Below are positions 32,449 to 44,618 of a stretch of DNA of 64,000 bases, in pieces. This DNA is from Guillardia theta CCMP2712 (lineage: Eukaryota > Cryptophyceae > Pyrenomonadales > Geminigeraceae): assembly GCF_000315625.1 (NCBI RefSeq), contig NW_005434653.1, forward strand, positions 546,386 through 610,385. Direction: 5' to 3'. The first letter of the stretch is position 1; the number at the start of each line of letters is the position of its first letter. The notes under the pieces are model-generated. The model made no database searches, was not told the DNA's origin, and saw nothing but the letters and a program-made list of their open reading frames with translations. A program made the translations under genes and the position numbers.

Positions 32449-35400
32449 TCAAATCTGTTCATGCACGCTCTCGAGCATGTTTTCTCTCATTATGAAGCTC
32501 AAGGCAAGCATGGAGGACGGCGGCCTTCGCTCCCTCGCCTCCTTGATGCAGCAGAGAGCCATCTTCTTGCAGAACTCGTCTCCCTGCCACTTGGCCAAGT
32601 TTCGCTCGCGATCCTCCTGCTCCTGCGCTGGACCCTCCAACGTCAGCACGTTGGACATGACAAGGCCCAGCGCGTAGACATCCGACTCCGCCGTCAGCTG
32701 CTCCCCTCGCAGCTTCTCTGGTGCTGTCCACTGCTGCATCGTTGCTAACTGCGTGGCTCCCGTGGACATGGCGAGAGCATCCGCCTCCTGAGACAGGCGG
32801 AAGTCAGCGAACTGAGCTGCCCCGCTGGGTGTCACGGAGATCTTGTGAGGATGGATGTCTCGATGGACAACTTGTCTCCAGTGCAAGTACGCCAGCCCCT
32901 CAGCCAGACCAGCAACGATGATGAAGCGGTGCTGGTCGAGCTTCTCCGAGCCTGACCGAGGGAGCGTTGACAGGTGGTGGGAGAGCGTGTGGTGGAATTC
33001 CGTCACTCGGGCATAGAAAGGATCGCCACCCTTGTCCAGGAGGATACATCCCAGGAGCTTGCATACGTTGGGGTGGTGCGTTCTAACGAGCATCCTGACT
33101 TCCTTCAGGTAGACTGTCTTCTTGTCGGGGTTGTCATGCAGCCCCTGGTAGTCGTTGGGCTCCTCCACCGCCACCTCCAGCCCGTTGTAGGTACCTTGAA
33201 AGAGCACTCCGTAGCTCCCTTGTCCGATAACGTGCTTGGGCCTCGGGCTTCTCCCTGGTAGCTTCTCGTACTCGAGCCCTTCCGCGCTGAGGGACCAGGC
33301 AGGATGACGCTCTGCTCGTTGCTCGGCAGTATCGCTGTGGGGCAGGCAGATCGCGTACTTCATCGCTCGGAGGGAGACCTCTCCGTCCTCTCTTCTGTTG
33401 GCTGGTAGCACTCCGAGCAAGGTCTCGTCCAGCTCATTCAGAGCTGCCAAGTCTGTTTCCTGCATTGCGCCAGTGCTCAGCCGTGCTATGAGAGTATTCG
33501 AACCATCCCTTCGTCGAAGCGCCATGGCGAGCTTCAAGATGGCAAGATACATCTCTGCGCTCTTTCCACTAGCTTCCTCTTGCCTCTCCACAGAGTCAGA
33601 GGAGCTCAAACTCGCCTGCTGCTGGTCGATGAGGAAGCTCGACGACTTCAAGGTCAGGAGCAGCTCAGCAAGAGCTGAGAAGGCGTCGACCTTTATTCCT
33701 CCATGCATGGCCCTGCGAGCCTGTTGTAGCAGCGGGGGCAACCAAGTCTCTGCGATTCCGACGAGGCCGAGGAGCTGCCGGTGCTGCGCAAGCTCAGCTC
33801 GTTTCTTCAGCATCTCGTCTAGGATGGAGTGAGTGGCTTTGAGGACCCTGTTGGCTGCCGTCTCTTCGTCAATCTCGATCTCTTCCTCGCCCCCCGAGTC
33901 TTCTGTCACCTCAACCTTCAGCTGCCACAGACTCAGTCAAACCAGCACACAAGGACATCATCTTTGTCTTCAATCACCTTCTTGGACGTATGCGCCTCTA
34001 CATCTCCGAGGGGGGCGTCGACTTGTCGTTTTTCTCCCTTCCTCATATCTCCCACCATGTCTTCCCATCTGACAAAGTTTCCCCTTACTCCTGCCGTCCT
34101 CACTTGATCGAAACATTTTCCCAGCTCGTTCACCCACCCCTCGCTCAGATCCTCCCAGCTGGGCCTGTGCTCATCGTAGCTGACCATCCAGCCCGAGCTG
34201 CTCACCCAAGTGCTGAAGAGGTCGAAGTTGACCAGCTCCTGCCTCGCCTCCTCCCCAGCTCGTTTCAACCTCTGGATTCGGTACATCAAGTATCGCTCCA
34301 GGCACACGCTGCCGAACTCCGTCGTCCTCAGGAGAGCCACGTAACTCCGAGCCTTGATCGCCTCTTCCAGCACAGTGCCAGCAAACAGAACATTCCTTCC
34401 GCCTTGATACGAGCAACGGTCCGCAAAGTACTTCTCCATCCTCGAGATCGACTCCTCGAAAGGTTCGTCGGACGTGTAACTCAGCCCGACCCCGTTACGC
34501 CTCCAGCAGTCAACTTCATCTTCGACCTCCTCCTCCTCCTCCAAGGCCTCCTGGATCAGCGACGTGAACATGAAGTCAAGGGCTGCGACGCACAGCTTGC
34601 TGCTGCTCAGCTCCGGCACGTGAGCCTCTCTCCAGTCATCGAATGAGGATGAGGAGATCTTGAAGGACTGGAGATGCAAACTCACTCGCCGGACGAACTC
34701 GGGCCCGATGTCCTTGACAAAGGAGCGATACTCCTCGAGGATCGCCTTGGACTTGAACTTGGTCTGGGGGCTCCTAAGAAACGCCAGGAGGACGAGGGAA
34801 CATATCTTCCACTGCTCAGCCATCTGCTGGATGTTTGACAGCAAGTTTGTCAGCAAGCCCTTCACATGCTGTCGGAACTCCTCCACCTGCCCACTACAAT
34901 AGCCAGCAACGGTTACCCTGGCAGCTCTGCCATGAGCCTCGTCTCTGCCAGGGCCCACTTGCTTCTTGTCGGCGGCGTTGTCCGAGGTGGCCGACAGGAC
35001 AGCCAGACTTCGGCAGATCTCACTGATCTGTCTGTCGCGCTCCCTGCTGCTGACGACGCAGAACTCTCCTGGAAGCATCTGCAAGTCTATGGTGACGGCT
35101 GTCTGAACTCCCTGAGAGTTTCTCGGGTCAGCACAGTGAAGGAGAGCGTCCCGGAGGTTCCTGTTGGTAGCGAATATCCCGTAGTCCTGCCTCATCAGGT
35201 TTTCGAAGAACTCAGATTCGTCCTGTGCTGTCTCGCCATTCCCACAGGTGAAGCAGATGCACATCCTTCTGGGTTTTATCGTCGCCGGCGGGTCCTCGAT
35301 GTACAAGGGTTTGATCCCCTCGGCATCGCAGCAGTTTCTACAGGCATCGATCACGACGAGGAAAATCTGCCTGTCCGTCTTCTCGTCGCTGTGTCCTTCT

Positions 35401-35960
35401 ACCTCGAACTCCTTGAGGAACTCAAACAATTTCTTCACTTCTAGCGTGTATTCCTGCACATCTCCCTCAGTCGACGGGATGGATGTGTTGCAGGGCGACA
35501 GAAAGTCGCTGTTGCCCTTGTGCAGCCTCCCGCCATGTCCGGCGAAGAAGACAAGGATCACGATAGGATGAAGACTCTTCAGCGCTCGCATGTTCTCACG
35601 CACAAACGAGACCATCTGCTGCCGTTCCTGAGGATTCTCCAGCACATTCGACCATGCTGTCGGTATCGATCTCAGCCTTTCACGCATCTCCATCGCATCC
35701 CTGACGGCATTCTGCAACGGGCCCCAAGGATGTTGGTAGTCGTTGGCTCCGATGCACAACCCCATCACCCTGGGCGATTCCAGGTAGAGAACTTCAAACC
35801 GATAGAGGTCATTCTGACTTGAATAGGCTCCTTCCCTTGGGTCCTCGTGCTTTGTGGTCAGCGTCAAGATGCTGCAAGCAAGCAACGTGAGCCAAAGTTT
35901 CAACGAGTACATGAGCCAAAGTTTCAACGAGTACATGAGCCAAAGTTCCAACGAGTACAT
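32449..35960 (-). CDS. Caspase-like (C14) protease fused to a predicted pseudokinase
   Basis: Exon 1 (35960-33978, 661 codons) encodes a hydrophobic N-terminus of 8-residue repeats and then a C14 fold. This has RVMGLCIGANDYQ, the catalytic His in FFAGHGG and the catalytic Cys in VVIDACRNC, closer to bacterial/paracaspase-type DACRN than to metacaspase DCCHSG. A long helical region follows. Exon 2 (33921-32449) adds a helical segment and a kinase fold: GQGSYGVLFQG, WTAPEKL and HRD are kept. However, the VAIK Lys is Glu (VAVEE), the catalytic-loop Lys and Asn are His and Lys (HRDIHPHK), and DFG is DFR. A 56-nt GT-AG intron (33977-33922) joins both in frame; it also removes the TGA at 33933. The kinase frame has no ATG until 32 codons in, which supports the fusion. 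Unspliced RNA would give a protease-only protein. Confidence 0.75.
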
Positions 35961-35981
35961 GAGCCAAGTTCCAACGAGTAC
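35887..35981 (-). repeat. 24-base tandem repeat encoding the caspase N-terminus
   Basis: About four copies of a 24-base unit (GTTGAAACTTTGGCTCATGTAC on the minus strand) encode LWLMYSLK repeats. Each unit carries an in-frame ATG, so three start codons are possible. Confidence 0.85.
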
Positions 35982-36084
35982 AGCTCCTCTACACACGATT
36001 CAACAAGAAAGCACGACAAAGGTGACGACATGCTCGAAAACTTTGACATGAATCAAACAATTTATCAGCGTTCTTTCAAATTTC

Positions 36085-36683
36085 TCACTGCAGATAGATG
36101 TGCAAAGCAAGCAGGCACGTATCAGGCACGCACCTGTTACGATGGGCGAACGCTTCGGTTGTTTGATGGCTTGCTCTCAGAGCATGCAATAACTTCTGAA
36201 CTCGGTCCAGTTGCTCACAGTCGTTAGAGCCTGACAGACCATCCTTCCATACTATCTCCGCTCTCTTGCCCTCCTCCATGCCCAGGATATCTCGTCCCCT
36301 CTGGTAGCTCGTGATGGTTATCAAGCTCAAGTCCCCGTCACCCTCCAACGCTGCCGCCCCTTTACGTCGGCTCTCCCATCCTCCGCACGTCCTAAGATGC
36401 AGCAGGATCTTGTCATGGGGGTAGCCGTCCTTGCGAAAGCAGTAGAGACGTTGGAGGGGCGAGGAGCTGTTGGGATCAGAGCCTTGTATCTCGGCCAGGT
36501 CAATCAGCCCCGTCAGATGGATGGACTGTTCTGCGATCAGCATATCAAACTCTTTCCACAGGCAGTTGTCCTCATGGTTGGGAGCTTGCGAGTGATGGAG
36601 ATGAGTGAGAGCCTGGCTCTCATGAAACCATTTCATCCATCCTCGTGACACCCTCTTGATGTAGCCCTCAAGTCCGATTTCCT
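36085..36683 (-). CDS. Unknown protein exon(s), probably part of a longer gene
   Basis: An open exon on the minus strand begins after CCTCGCAG with EIGLEGYIKRVSRGWMKWFH and continues FDMLIAEQSIHLTGLIDLAE and ITITSYQRGRDILGMEEG. Composition is protein-like but no domain is recognised. A donor GTGCGTG near 36132 follows HRNR, so the true exon may end there and not at 36085. An upstream exon ending in GTAAGAG at about 36825 could join across the 14-base repeat, and a Glu/Gln-repeat frame lies further up (36975-37283). The link to the adjacent caspase gene is unclear; joining to it produced stops in the frames I tried. Confidence 0.4.
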
Positions 36684-36708
36684 GCGAGGAGGTTGAGCTC
36701 GACCTCCC

Positions 36709-36818
36709 TATGAAACCATCCCTATGAAACCATCCCTATGAAACCATCCCTATGAAACCATCCCTATGAAACCATCCCTATGAAACCATCCCTATGAAAC
36801 CATCCCTATGAAACCATC
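36709..36818. repeat. 14-base minisatellite, eight copies
   Basis: The unit ATGAAACCATCCCT repeats eight times almost perfectly. The same core (ATGAAACCATTTCATCC) occurs once in the neighbouring exon at about 36632. It probably lies in an intron of the minus-strand gene. Confidence 0.9.
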
Positions 36819-37037
36819 TCTTACCATGCTGTGCAGGAGTCGTAGGTGGGCTCGGAGATCCTTTGGCTTCCCTCCTGCTCCTCTCCTGCTCCCTTCCTCT
36901 CCTACTACCCCCTCCTGCTCCTGCCCCTCTCCTCTCCTACTACCCCCTCCTGCTCCTGCCCCTCTCCTCTCCTACTACCCCCTCCTGCTCCTGATCCTCT
37001 CCTCTCCCCTGCTCTGATGCTCCTCTCCTCTGATGCT

Positions 37038-37203
<166 letters not shown>

Positions 37204-37511
37204 TGTGGTGAAGTATTGAGCTCCGTTCTCTGCTCCGTTCTGGCTCCGTTTCTCAGCGACCGAATGGTTGGCCCGCTCTTCAAGGGACCCCCAGGTCCGC
37301 CTCAGTACCTTTCTCCGTTATCCTGTCCGTTACAACCCTCTGCTTTAGGTGGGCCCGCGTTCCTGCAAACAAGAATGGTGGATCGGGGCGAGGAGGGATG
37401 AGCGAGGACGGCGGCTGATGGCGACTGGTGGTCCTTCATGCCCCTGCTGATCATGCCAGCAGCTTGATATTCTTGTCTGCTCCCTGCCCGCTGCCTTGAG
37501 AGTGCGTGAAT

Positions 37512-39287
37512 ATGCCCTGGGCATTCTTCAGGAGGAAACCTGTTTGCATTGATGTGCGGGACGAGCAGCGGAAGGAGCAGACGGAGCTGGCGGGTGCTAT
37601 CCCAGTTCGCTCGTCAGAGCACACGGACGAGGCAGTAGCACAGGAGGAAAAGGAACCTGGTCTGTTCTCCCTGCTTCCCATGGATCTAGCGGACAAGGTC
37701 CTTGTGCTGCTAGACGGGCACGCTCTTGCTCGGGTCTGCTGCTGCAACACCCTCTTCGCGCAGCACATCCACTGCCAGCATCCGGCATGGCGAGTGCTGC
37801 AGCAAGAGAGGTACGCTGAGAGCGCTAACGACAGGCAGAGGTACCTTGAGGTCGCCAGGGATCGATGCAGTCTGTGCGGGCTGCCAGACGACGTCCAGAA
37901 GGAGCTTCAGGCCTCCAAGAAATATTTCTGCAGCACCTGCACCTTCAGACATGCTGATAGGATCCGGGAGATGGAGAAATTCGACAAGCATCTTCACAGG
38001 AAGGCCATCGAGCTTGACACGTCGATCCGAAGGCGGAATCTCAACCCCTTGCTGAAATCTGACACGCTCAAGGACCTGTTCGCAGCGAAGCCCCTGGCCC
38101 CACCCAAGGTATCTTCCCGCACAGATCTCTAGGCAGAGCATCTGACGTGTGGTGTGCAATCAGCTGCTCTTCTCAACCAAGTTTCATGGACACTCTTTGA
38201 GCCGATTCTTCAGTTCGACCTCGGGGATGAGGTGAATGAAAGAGTGGAAGCGAGGAGAACATTGAGACTTGTTCTCAGCAACACTCTCCTGATGATCGAG
38301 ACGTACGACGGAGAACAACTGGGATCCTTCACCCGAGAGGTTCAGTGCCCCTTGAGGGTTCTCATCCCTGACGCTCCTCAGGCTTGGAAGAACATGGGGG
38401 AACGACCGTTCGGATCCGACAAGAGCTTCCTCTTCCGTTGCAGGCCCTCCTTCCAATGCTTCTCGGGGCAGCCAGGTACATGACAGGCGCTGAGGTTGGT
38501 GTCACTCATCGTCGCTCCTCCAGGGCATTCAGGGTATCAGTTCGCATGCAAGGATGGGATCGCCTGTGGGGGAAGCAACTGCTCTCGCCTATCCGGCATC
38601 TTCGTCGACTGCAGTCTAACCCGGGGTTCCTCCTTGCCCTCCATGCAGTTCAGGTATATCCTCTGTGATACTGTCCTGTATCCTCTGTGATACAGTCGGT
38701 GTCTTGGATGATACTGTCTCCGCGGTTTGAACCGATGCAGGAACCCCAACCTTGCTAGCACGCCTATGTTCGAGATCAAACACCTGGAGGTAGCTGGACT
38801 CTTGCTGCTTGCCGACTTCTCCTCATATTGGACAGGTCTGGAAAGTCTTCTCGGTGGAGGAGGAGCGGCTCTACGCAGACCTCTCGGTCAGCAGCGATGA
38901 AGTCTTTCTCCTCCTCCTCCTCCTTGACTTGCTCCCTCACAGGATGATGATGATCCTTTCGACCTCCTTGGTGCAGGCAAGCATGACTCTTGACACCATA
39001 CTCGCTCACTCCCCTCCTCTCTCCCCGACGTGTCGTCGTTCTCGATCTCTGTTTATGTGCTCCATTCCTATCCTGCAACCATCCCCTGCTCGAGCCACCC
39101 TGAAGCTCCTTGCAGACTTGGCGAGGTTCAGGGGTCGGAAGAAAGACAGTGTGCTCAAGAACGGGGTAGGTTGCCATGCTGAATCTCTTCGACCTCAGAG
39201 CAGCGGCAGGTTGATCGCTTCATGCTCTCATTCGTCGGCCATGGCAGCGCTCTCAGCCAGGCGATGCACGTCAGGAACAACACATGA
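37512..39287 (+). CDS. F-box-like protein with cysteine-containing segment
   Basis: The first exon (37512 to about 38108) starts MPWAFFRRK; an upstream GTG in the same frame is ignored. Residues about 50-95 resemble an F-box: LPMDLADKVLVLLDGHALAR then VCCCNTLFAQH. A four-Cys segment, CSLCGLP...YFCSTC, follows and may bind zinc. Later exons are likely at about 38165-38340 (LRLVLSNTLLMIETYDGEQ), about 38525-38655 (ending SMQFR), 38742-38789 (NPNLASTPMFEIKHLE), 38838 on (VWKVFSVEEERLYADLSV) and 38943-38977 (DDDDPFDLLGA), plus a possible last exon ending SQAMHVRNNT at 39287. F-box proteins select substrates for SCF ubiquitin ligases (family knowledge). The first exon is solid; the later chain is tentative, and one junction phase did not fit. 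Confidence 0.5.
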
Positions 39288-39422
39288 GGTGGGGGAGTGA
39301 GAGAGGGAGCAAGAGGGGGAGGCGTGTATTGACATGTGCAATAATCCATCATCATCGTCCTCCGTCGATCCCCAACAGCCTCATCTCTTGCTCTCGTTGC
39401 TCTTGCGCGATCTGACGAGACG

Positions 39423-41620
39423 TCACTTCCTTCTATTCAGCTCACCTTCACTCACCCGCAGATTCTTCGCCTCCTTCGCTGCTTCTCTTTCTTTCCTTTT
39501 GATCTCCTCCAGAAGAGCGAACTGCGGATGAGATCGCTCCTGTCCATGCCCGTCACTGCGACCTTGTTCCCGCTGCTCTCCCTCCCTCCCTCCCTCCCTC
39601 CCTCCCTCCCTCCCCTCTCTCTCTCGCTCTCCCTGCTCCTTACCTTCTCCGGGTTGCTGCAGCCTTGCAACTTCGCATTGATCCTCGTGGCCTCGGTCTT
39701 GAGCTGCTCCCCCTTGAGCTGCCTTCGTCGTCACTTTCCTCCTCTCCTCTCACTGCCTCTTCACCCGCTGCTTGTGCGCTGCCAAGTTGCCCTCGATGGC
39801 CTCGTAGACTCTCCCGACACTCTCAGCGCTCGATCCGATGGCGTCTGTTGGGTGACATCACCACGGACGCTAGGAGGGGGAAGAGAGAGAGGGAAGGAGA
39901 AGGGGAAGGCAGGGAGGGGGGGCAGATTTTCCGACCTTTCAGGAACATATCGAACGCGGCCTCCATCTTGGCCTGCACTGGAGTGACAACATGGACGAAG
40001 AGAAAGGGGAGATGGACCTTAGCGCAGGTGTGCCGTAGGGCACAAAGAGCGATTTCGGAAGGATGGAGGATGAGGAGAATGTCTGCAAACAAGTCCTAAG
40101 GGTCAGACATCGAGACAGGACGGGAGCAAAGGTCCGATGGCAGGAGGTCAGGGCCAGCACAGGATGAAGGGGCACCTGATTTCATCCAGTCTCGCAGCAG
40201 CTTGGTAGCCTGGTAGCACAAAGGATCAATGATAGAGAGTTTCGGTTTTCTCGCTACCTTCTCCTCGATCTTGGATTTCACATCGTCCGCTAGCTTCATC
40301 GAGTCCTTGACGAACGTCCGGTCAGCTCGAGCTCGCAATGTCGCTAGCTCACCGATCGCTTTGTCCACATCTCAAGGAATCCCCTCAACGGCCTGAACGG
40401 ATGGTGAACCTGTAAAGAGTTGGTCACAGCAAGTGGAGAGAGTCCGGCGCTTTCACCATCAGGTGGTACTTGAGGACCTGGAGGAGAACTGCAAGCAGGG
40501 TCACGCGGACGCCAGGGAAACGGAACATGTACCTTGCTCAAGACGGAGGAGGTGCTCTATGGGAATGTTTCCATGGTCCGCAAAGGCCTGTTTGCGATAA
40601 AAACCACATCACGAGGGTTCGATGCAAGAGTTCTATTCCACCCACAGGAGCATCGAAGGAGAACTCCCTGGAGTTCTCGTTGAGTACAACTTTCTGAGCG
40701 TTGATATATCTGACAGGAGAGCATGTCACGTTTGAAACCCTCCCAGAGCAGCTGGACCTGCTAGGGTAGTGTTCAACCTTACAGGCCACCCACAGGACAG
40801 TGAACATAATGTCTTTCGGATGATAATCCTGCACTCCCTGTCACTCCTGCAGCCCTGCTCCTGCCAGCTCGTACCATAGCCGAGCAGTACAAGTAGAATC
40901 GTTTGTAGAAGGTGATGGCTGTTGTCTACACAACAACATCACATTCAACGTTGGCTCGAAAACTCCTCCAACCTCCACGTTGGCCGGCAGCTTGAGCTTG
41001 TTGCTGAGCGAGAAGACCCCCTCAAGGTAGTAGTCCTACCGTTCCTGTCAATCCCAAAGTCGCAAAGACGACAAACTTCACCTGAATGATCTGCTCCTCT
41101 TGCAGGGTGATACAATCTACTTGCACACCGCTCTCTGCACCTGACGTCAACCCCTCCCCTCTCCTCTTCCCTCCGAACCTTCGCACTCTGTCCTCGCTTT
41201 CTTCCCCGGGGACGGCCCCAGCACCACATCAGGCTGCTGCTCTTCACTGCCTGCAGAAAGGAAGAGTCTCAAAGAGCGCGTAAGCACTTGGAACCCTCAC
41301 CGGCTCTCCTCAGCTTGTTAGTCCATTCGTTCACATCCTGATACAGCATGTCACCCTCCGATCACACCATGGGCACTGGTACCGCGCATGCTGTCTCGTT
41401 CGCCTCGGCCCGGAGCTCCGCCAGTCGCTCCTGCGTGAATATCCTGGAAGCGGATTCAATGCCATTATACCCTTAAGAGGAGCAGGTCAAGTACCAGTAT
41501 CGCTGGTGTGTAGTCCCCTCGAAGACAGCTGCTCAAGCAACATTCATCACTCCTCCATGGCTACCATCGCACACTCGTCCACTCACCGATGGTCAAGCCA
41601 TCCCCCTGCTCCTCTGTCAT
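39423..41620 (-). CDS. CCNH: Cyclin H (TFIIH/CDK-activating kinase subunit)
   Basis: This multi-exon minus-strand gene starts MTEEQGDGLTI at 41620 and continues over short exons: YNGIESASRIFTQERLAELR (about 41395-41480), LQEEQIIQ, LEGVFSLSNKLKLPANV, ITFYKRFYLYCSAM, DYHPKDIMFTVLWVACK, LLQVLKYHLM|VHHPFRPLRGFLEMW, KLSIIDPLCYQATKLLRDW, ILLILHPSEIALCALRHT and RVYEAIEGNLAAH. Order and spacing match cyclin H: the FKRFYL motif, a YHP..I..T..ACKV helix, VHNPYRPFEGFL and the second cyclin box SQIAL. Cyclin H partners CDK7 and MAT1 to phosphorylate CDKs and the RNA polymerase II tail (established). The tail is rich in Lys and Glu. An intron holds a GGGA repeat (about 39581-39614). The first ATG and last exon are inferred from splice sites. 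Confidence 0.85.
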
Positions 41621-42119
41621 TGCTGTCCCCGGATCTGCTTCAAGTCAATCAGGGCAGGGAGCTTGTGTGACCGCAAAGAATCGAACGAGGAGGTGGGATG
41701 CACTTAGAGAAAACATGTTCGGCATGCAAACAGTAGTCACTTTTTCCTCTTTGTAACTATCAAGATCTCAGCGGTAACATTTCCATTTCTCTCATACACC
41801 AACTCAGAACTCCTCTTGTCTGGAAAGAATTGCTTCCCAATCCGACTTTCTTTCATGTTGTCTTCAGGCTGCACGTTCTCGTGCATTGAAGATCCATTCC
41901 CTCCCTCACTTCTTCCTTTCTCCTTGTAACCATCCCTGCATCGCCGTCTTGTTCCCCTGCCACCAACATGGGCAGGTAAGCACTGCGGGATGGAGTGGGA
42001 GGATGGTACGAGGCGGGGGCGAGAGCAACATGGGAACGGTGGGGTACTTGATAGTCATTGGAAGGGGTAGTAGCGGATTTTGAAAGGCCTTCGCGCGGTT
42101 TTCCGGCTTCGATGGTGTA

Positions 42120-42339
42120 TCGGGAGGAGGAGGAGGAGGAGAAGCAGGAGGAGGGGGAGGAGGGGGAGGAGGAGGAGGTGGTGGTGGTGGAGGAGGAGGT
42201 CAAGGAAGAGGAGGAGGAGCAGTTGGTGAAGGAGGAGAGAAGGAGCAGGAGGAGGGGGAGGAGGGGGAGGGGGAGGAGGAGGATTTCGAGAAGGAGGAGC
42301 AGCAGCAGCAGCAGGAGCAGCAGCAGGAGCAGCAGGAGC

Positions 42340-42398
<59 letters not shown>

Positions 42399-42420
42399 CA
42401 GGAGCAGGAGCAGGAGATAG
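42120..42420. repeat. Purine-rich GGAGGA/GAGCAG tract
   Basis: An almost uninterrupted homopurine strand, first GGA/GGG units, then GAGCAG and GCAGGA units. Six-frame translations are all low-complexity. Confidence 0.85.
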
Positions 42421-43554
42421 CAATGGAGACAATGCTGAAGCTAATGGAGATGATAACGACGACGATGCGAATCACGGTGTTCGAAAGGATTGAGATGATA
42501 AGGATTTATCATTACCAGATATTGGTGATGGCGATGAAATCATGATGGGGTTGGTGATGATGTGATGGGGATGATATTGGTGCAGAGCATGATGGAGATG
42601 ATGGTAGAAAGGACTGAAACAATGTTCTTGATGATGCTGCTGCTTCTGATGGTGGCGGTGTTTGGTAGTGGCGATGATGACAACGACGACGTACGGCAGC
42701 GACGACAAAGAAGGAGATGGAGATGCTCATGAAGAACATCTTAATTGTGGAAATGATCGAATCAGTATCTGAATTTGTGAAATCTTCATGCAAATGAAAA
42801 TGATGTCAATGATGATTGTTGTTGATGATGACGGGAATGCTTGTAATATGGAAATGTTGATGATACTGGAGTTACAAACGATGATTCTGAAGAGGTAGAA
42901 GATCATGACAACGATGTTGCGAGATAAAAGGCTTTTCACGAACCAGGACTTGTAGGTCAATGAATAAGTGACTAACAATAATTCATGCAGCGACCTTTAC
43001 TTTTGGGCATTTTTTCAGAGAGCACGAGAGAATAGAAAAAACAAAATATCGTGTGTAACTCTTATGGTCTCCTGTATTGATTTTAAAGTGAGATCTTTGC
43101 AAGAAGAGAAATGTTCATGCTCGTCAAGGACAAGGAACAACCTGAATCGGTTGTCCATCAACATGGATATGATGTAAGTTATGATTTCCTTTCCCTGGCA
43201 CTTTGTTTCTGCACAAGGGCGTCGATCACCCATACCAACTCTTCACGAGCCTCATGCAAGACATCGCATTACATGCCTCTCCTTCAGCTCAAACAGCATC
43301 ATTATCCTTTTTCGTGTGAAAGATCTGTTCTCTCCTCCAATGCACTGATGATGACAATCGTGATATCAAAAATCATATACGCTCGTTGTTGAGTTCTCTT
43401 GTTAAACTTTCTCACGCACACAATCGCTCCTCCTCTTCCGCTGCCCCGTCCTTTACCTCCTTCTCCTGCATCGCCTCGCATCTCTCCTCTTTCATCGTCT
43501 TTCGCCTTCCCTCTCATCTCTCTCTCCTCCTGATCTGCCTCCTCCATCCCATCC

Positions 43555-43750
43555 CTTCCCTTCCCTTCCCTTCCCTCCCCTTCCCTTCCCTTCCCTTCCC
43601 TTCCCTCCCCTTCCCTTCCCTTCCCTTCCCTTCCCTTCCCTGCCCTCCCCTTCCCCTGCCCTGCCCTGCCCTGCCCTGCCCTGCCCTGCCCTGCCCTTCT
43701 CTTCCCCTCCCTTCCTTTCCCTGCCCTGCCCTGCCCTTCCCTTCCCTTCG
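43555..43750. repeat. CCCTT / CCCTG pentamer array
   Basis: Pentamers CCCTT in the left half change to CCCTG in the right half, with a few CCCCTT variants. The open frames on both strands arise from the repeat. Confidence 0.9.
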
Positions 43751-44082
43751 CTTCGCTTTCCATTTCTCATCCTCCCCTGGCCGCATGGGAGGGTACCTGC
43801 CGTCGAGAACGAGGATCCCCGACTGTATCGATGACGCTCTGAAGACCAGCTTCGTTCAGCATCGACCGAATCGTACGAGTAAGGTTGTCATGCGCCGTGC
43901 AGTAGTGGATTTACTGGCAGAAGGTAAAAAGTGCCTCAAGCAAAACAAAGCAGCAACAAGCTAAACCTCCAGGCACACAGCGCACAGCGAGAAGCTGCAC
44001 AATCACACACAAAACACAAGCCCGAAAAGAACCAGCACTGCGAACCGTACAGAACCACACGTGACTGACAGTGGTCAGTCGA

Positions 44083-44182
44083 NNNNNNNNNNNNNNNNNN
44101 NNNNNNNNNNNNNNNNNNNNNNNNNNNNNNNNNNNNNNNNNNNNNNNNNNNNNNNNNNNNNNNNNNNNNNNNNNNNNNNNNN
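44083..44182. other. Assembly gap (100 N)
   Basis: A run of exactly 100 N bases; true length unknown. It follows low-complexity DNA. Confidence 0.98.
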
Positions 44183-44618
44183 AATGAATATCATGACTCG
44201 GTAGGTGGGGTGAGAGTTTGATTAGGCGGGGTAGGGGTACTGTTGGCGCCATTTCCCGTGCCGAAATATGGGAGGAGCGAAGGTGAGAGTGAGGCGAGGA
44301 GGAGGAGGAGGAGGAGGAGGAGGAGGAGAAGGATGAGGAGGATGAGAAGGATGAGGAGGAGGAGCTGTAGAAGCAGCAGGATCAGCAGGCGTTAGTGTGA
44401 AATCCACCGAATGTGCTAGAGCAGACGCTGAAGGAACGGACGTGGTAAGTGGGCTGGTCGTAGAAAGTAGGGTCAGGATGTGAAGGTGTATGTGGGGGCG
44501 GGCGGGGCGGGGGGGGGGAGGCAGAGTACGGAAAAACATATTTCTGAAATTTGCTGACCATGAGATGCTCAGATGTATCATCGTATCATAGTTTGCTGAA
44601 CCAAGTGAGCACGGTGCA

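Larger units (their letters stand above)
41621..44618. other. 3-kb low-complexity region with second assembly gap
   Basis: No gene supported. From 42120 to 42420 the plus strand is almost pure purine (GGAGGA, GAGCAG units). From 42430 to 42960 the sequence is rich in GATGAT words. From 43555 to 43750 CCCTT then CCCTG units dominate. A 100-base N run lies at 44083-44182. The open frames here are repeats of Pro/Ala, Arg/Ser or Gly/Arg/Glu and are rejected. Confidence 0.65.

Noticed and set aside
32449-33909. Stand-alone kinase gene starting at 33909
   Set aside because: The codon there is GTG, the frame is open upstream to an acceptor, and the first ATG is 32 codons in; the fusion model explains this better.
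42055-42432. Pro/Ala-rich and Arg/Ser-rich ORFs in the purine tract
   Set aside because: Pure consequence of GAGCAG and GGA repeats; all frames are open on both strands.
43302-43964. Overlapping ORFs at the CCCTT/CCCTG array
   Set aside because: Repeat-driven Gly/Arg/Glu or Pro/Leu frames with no splice or domain support.
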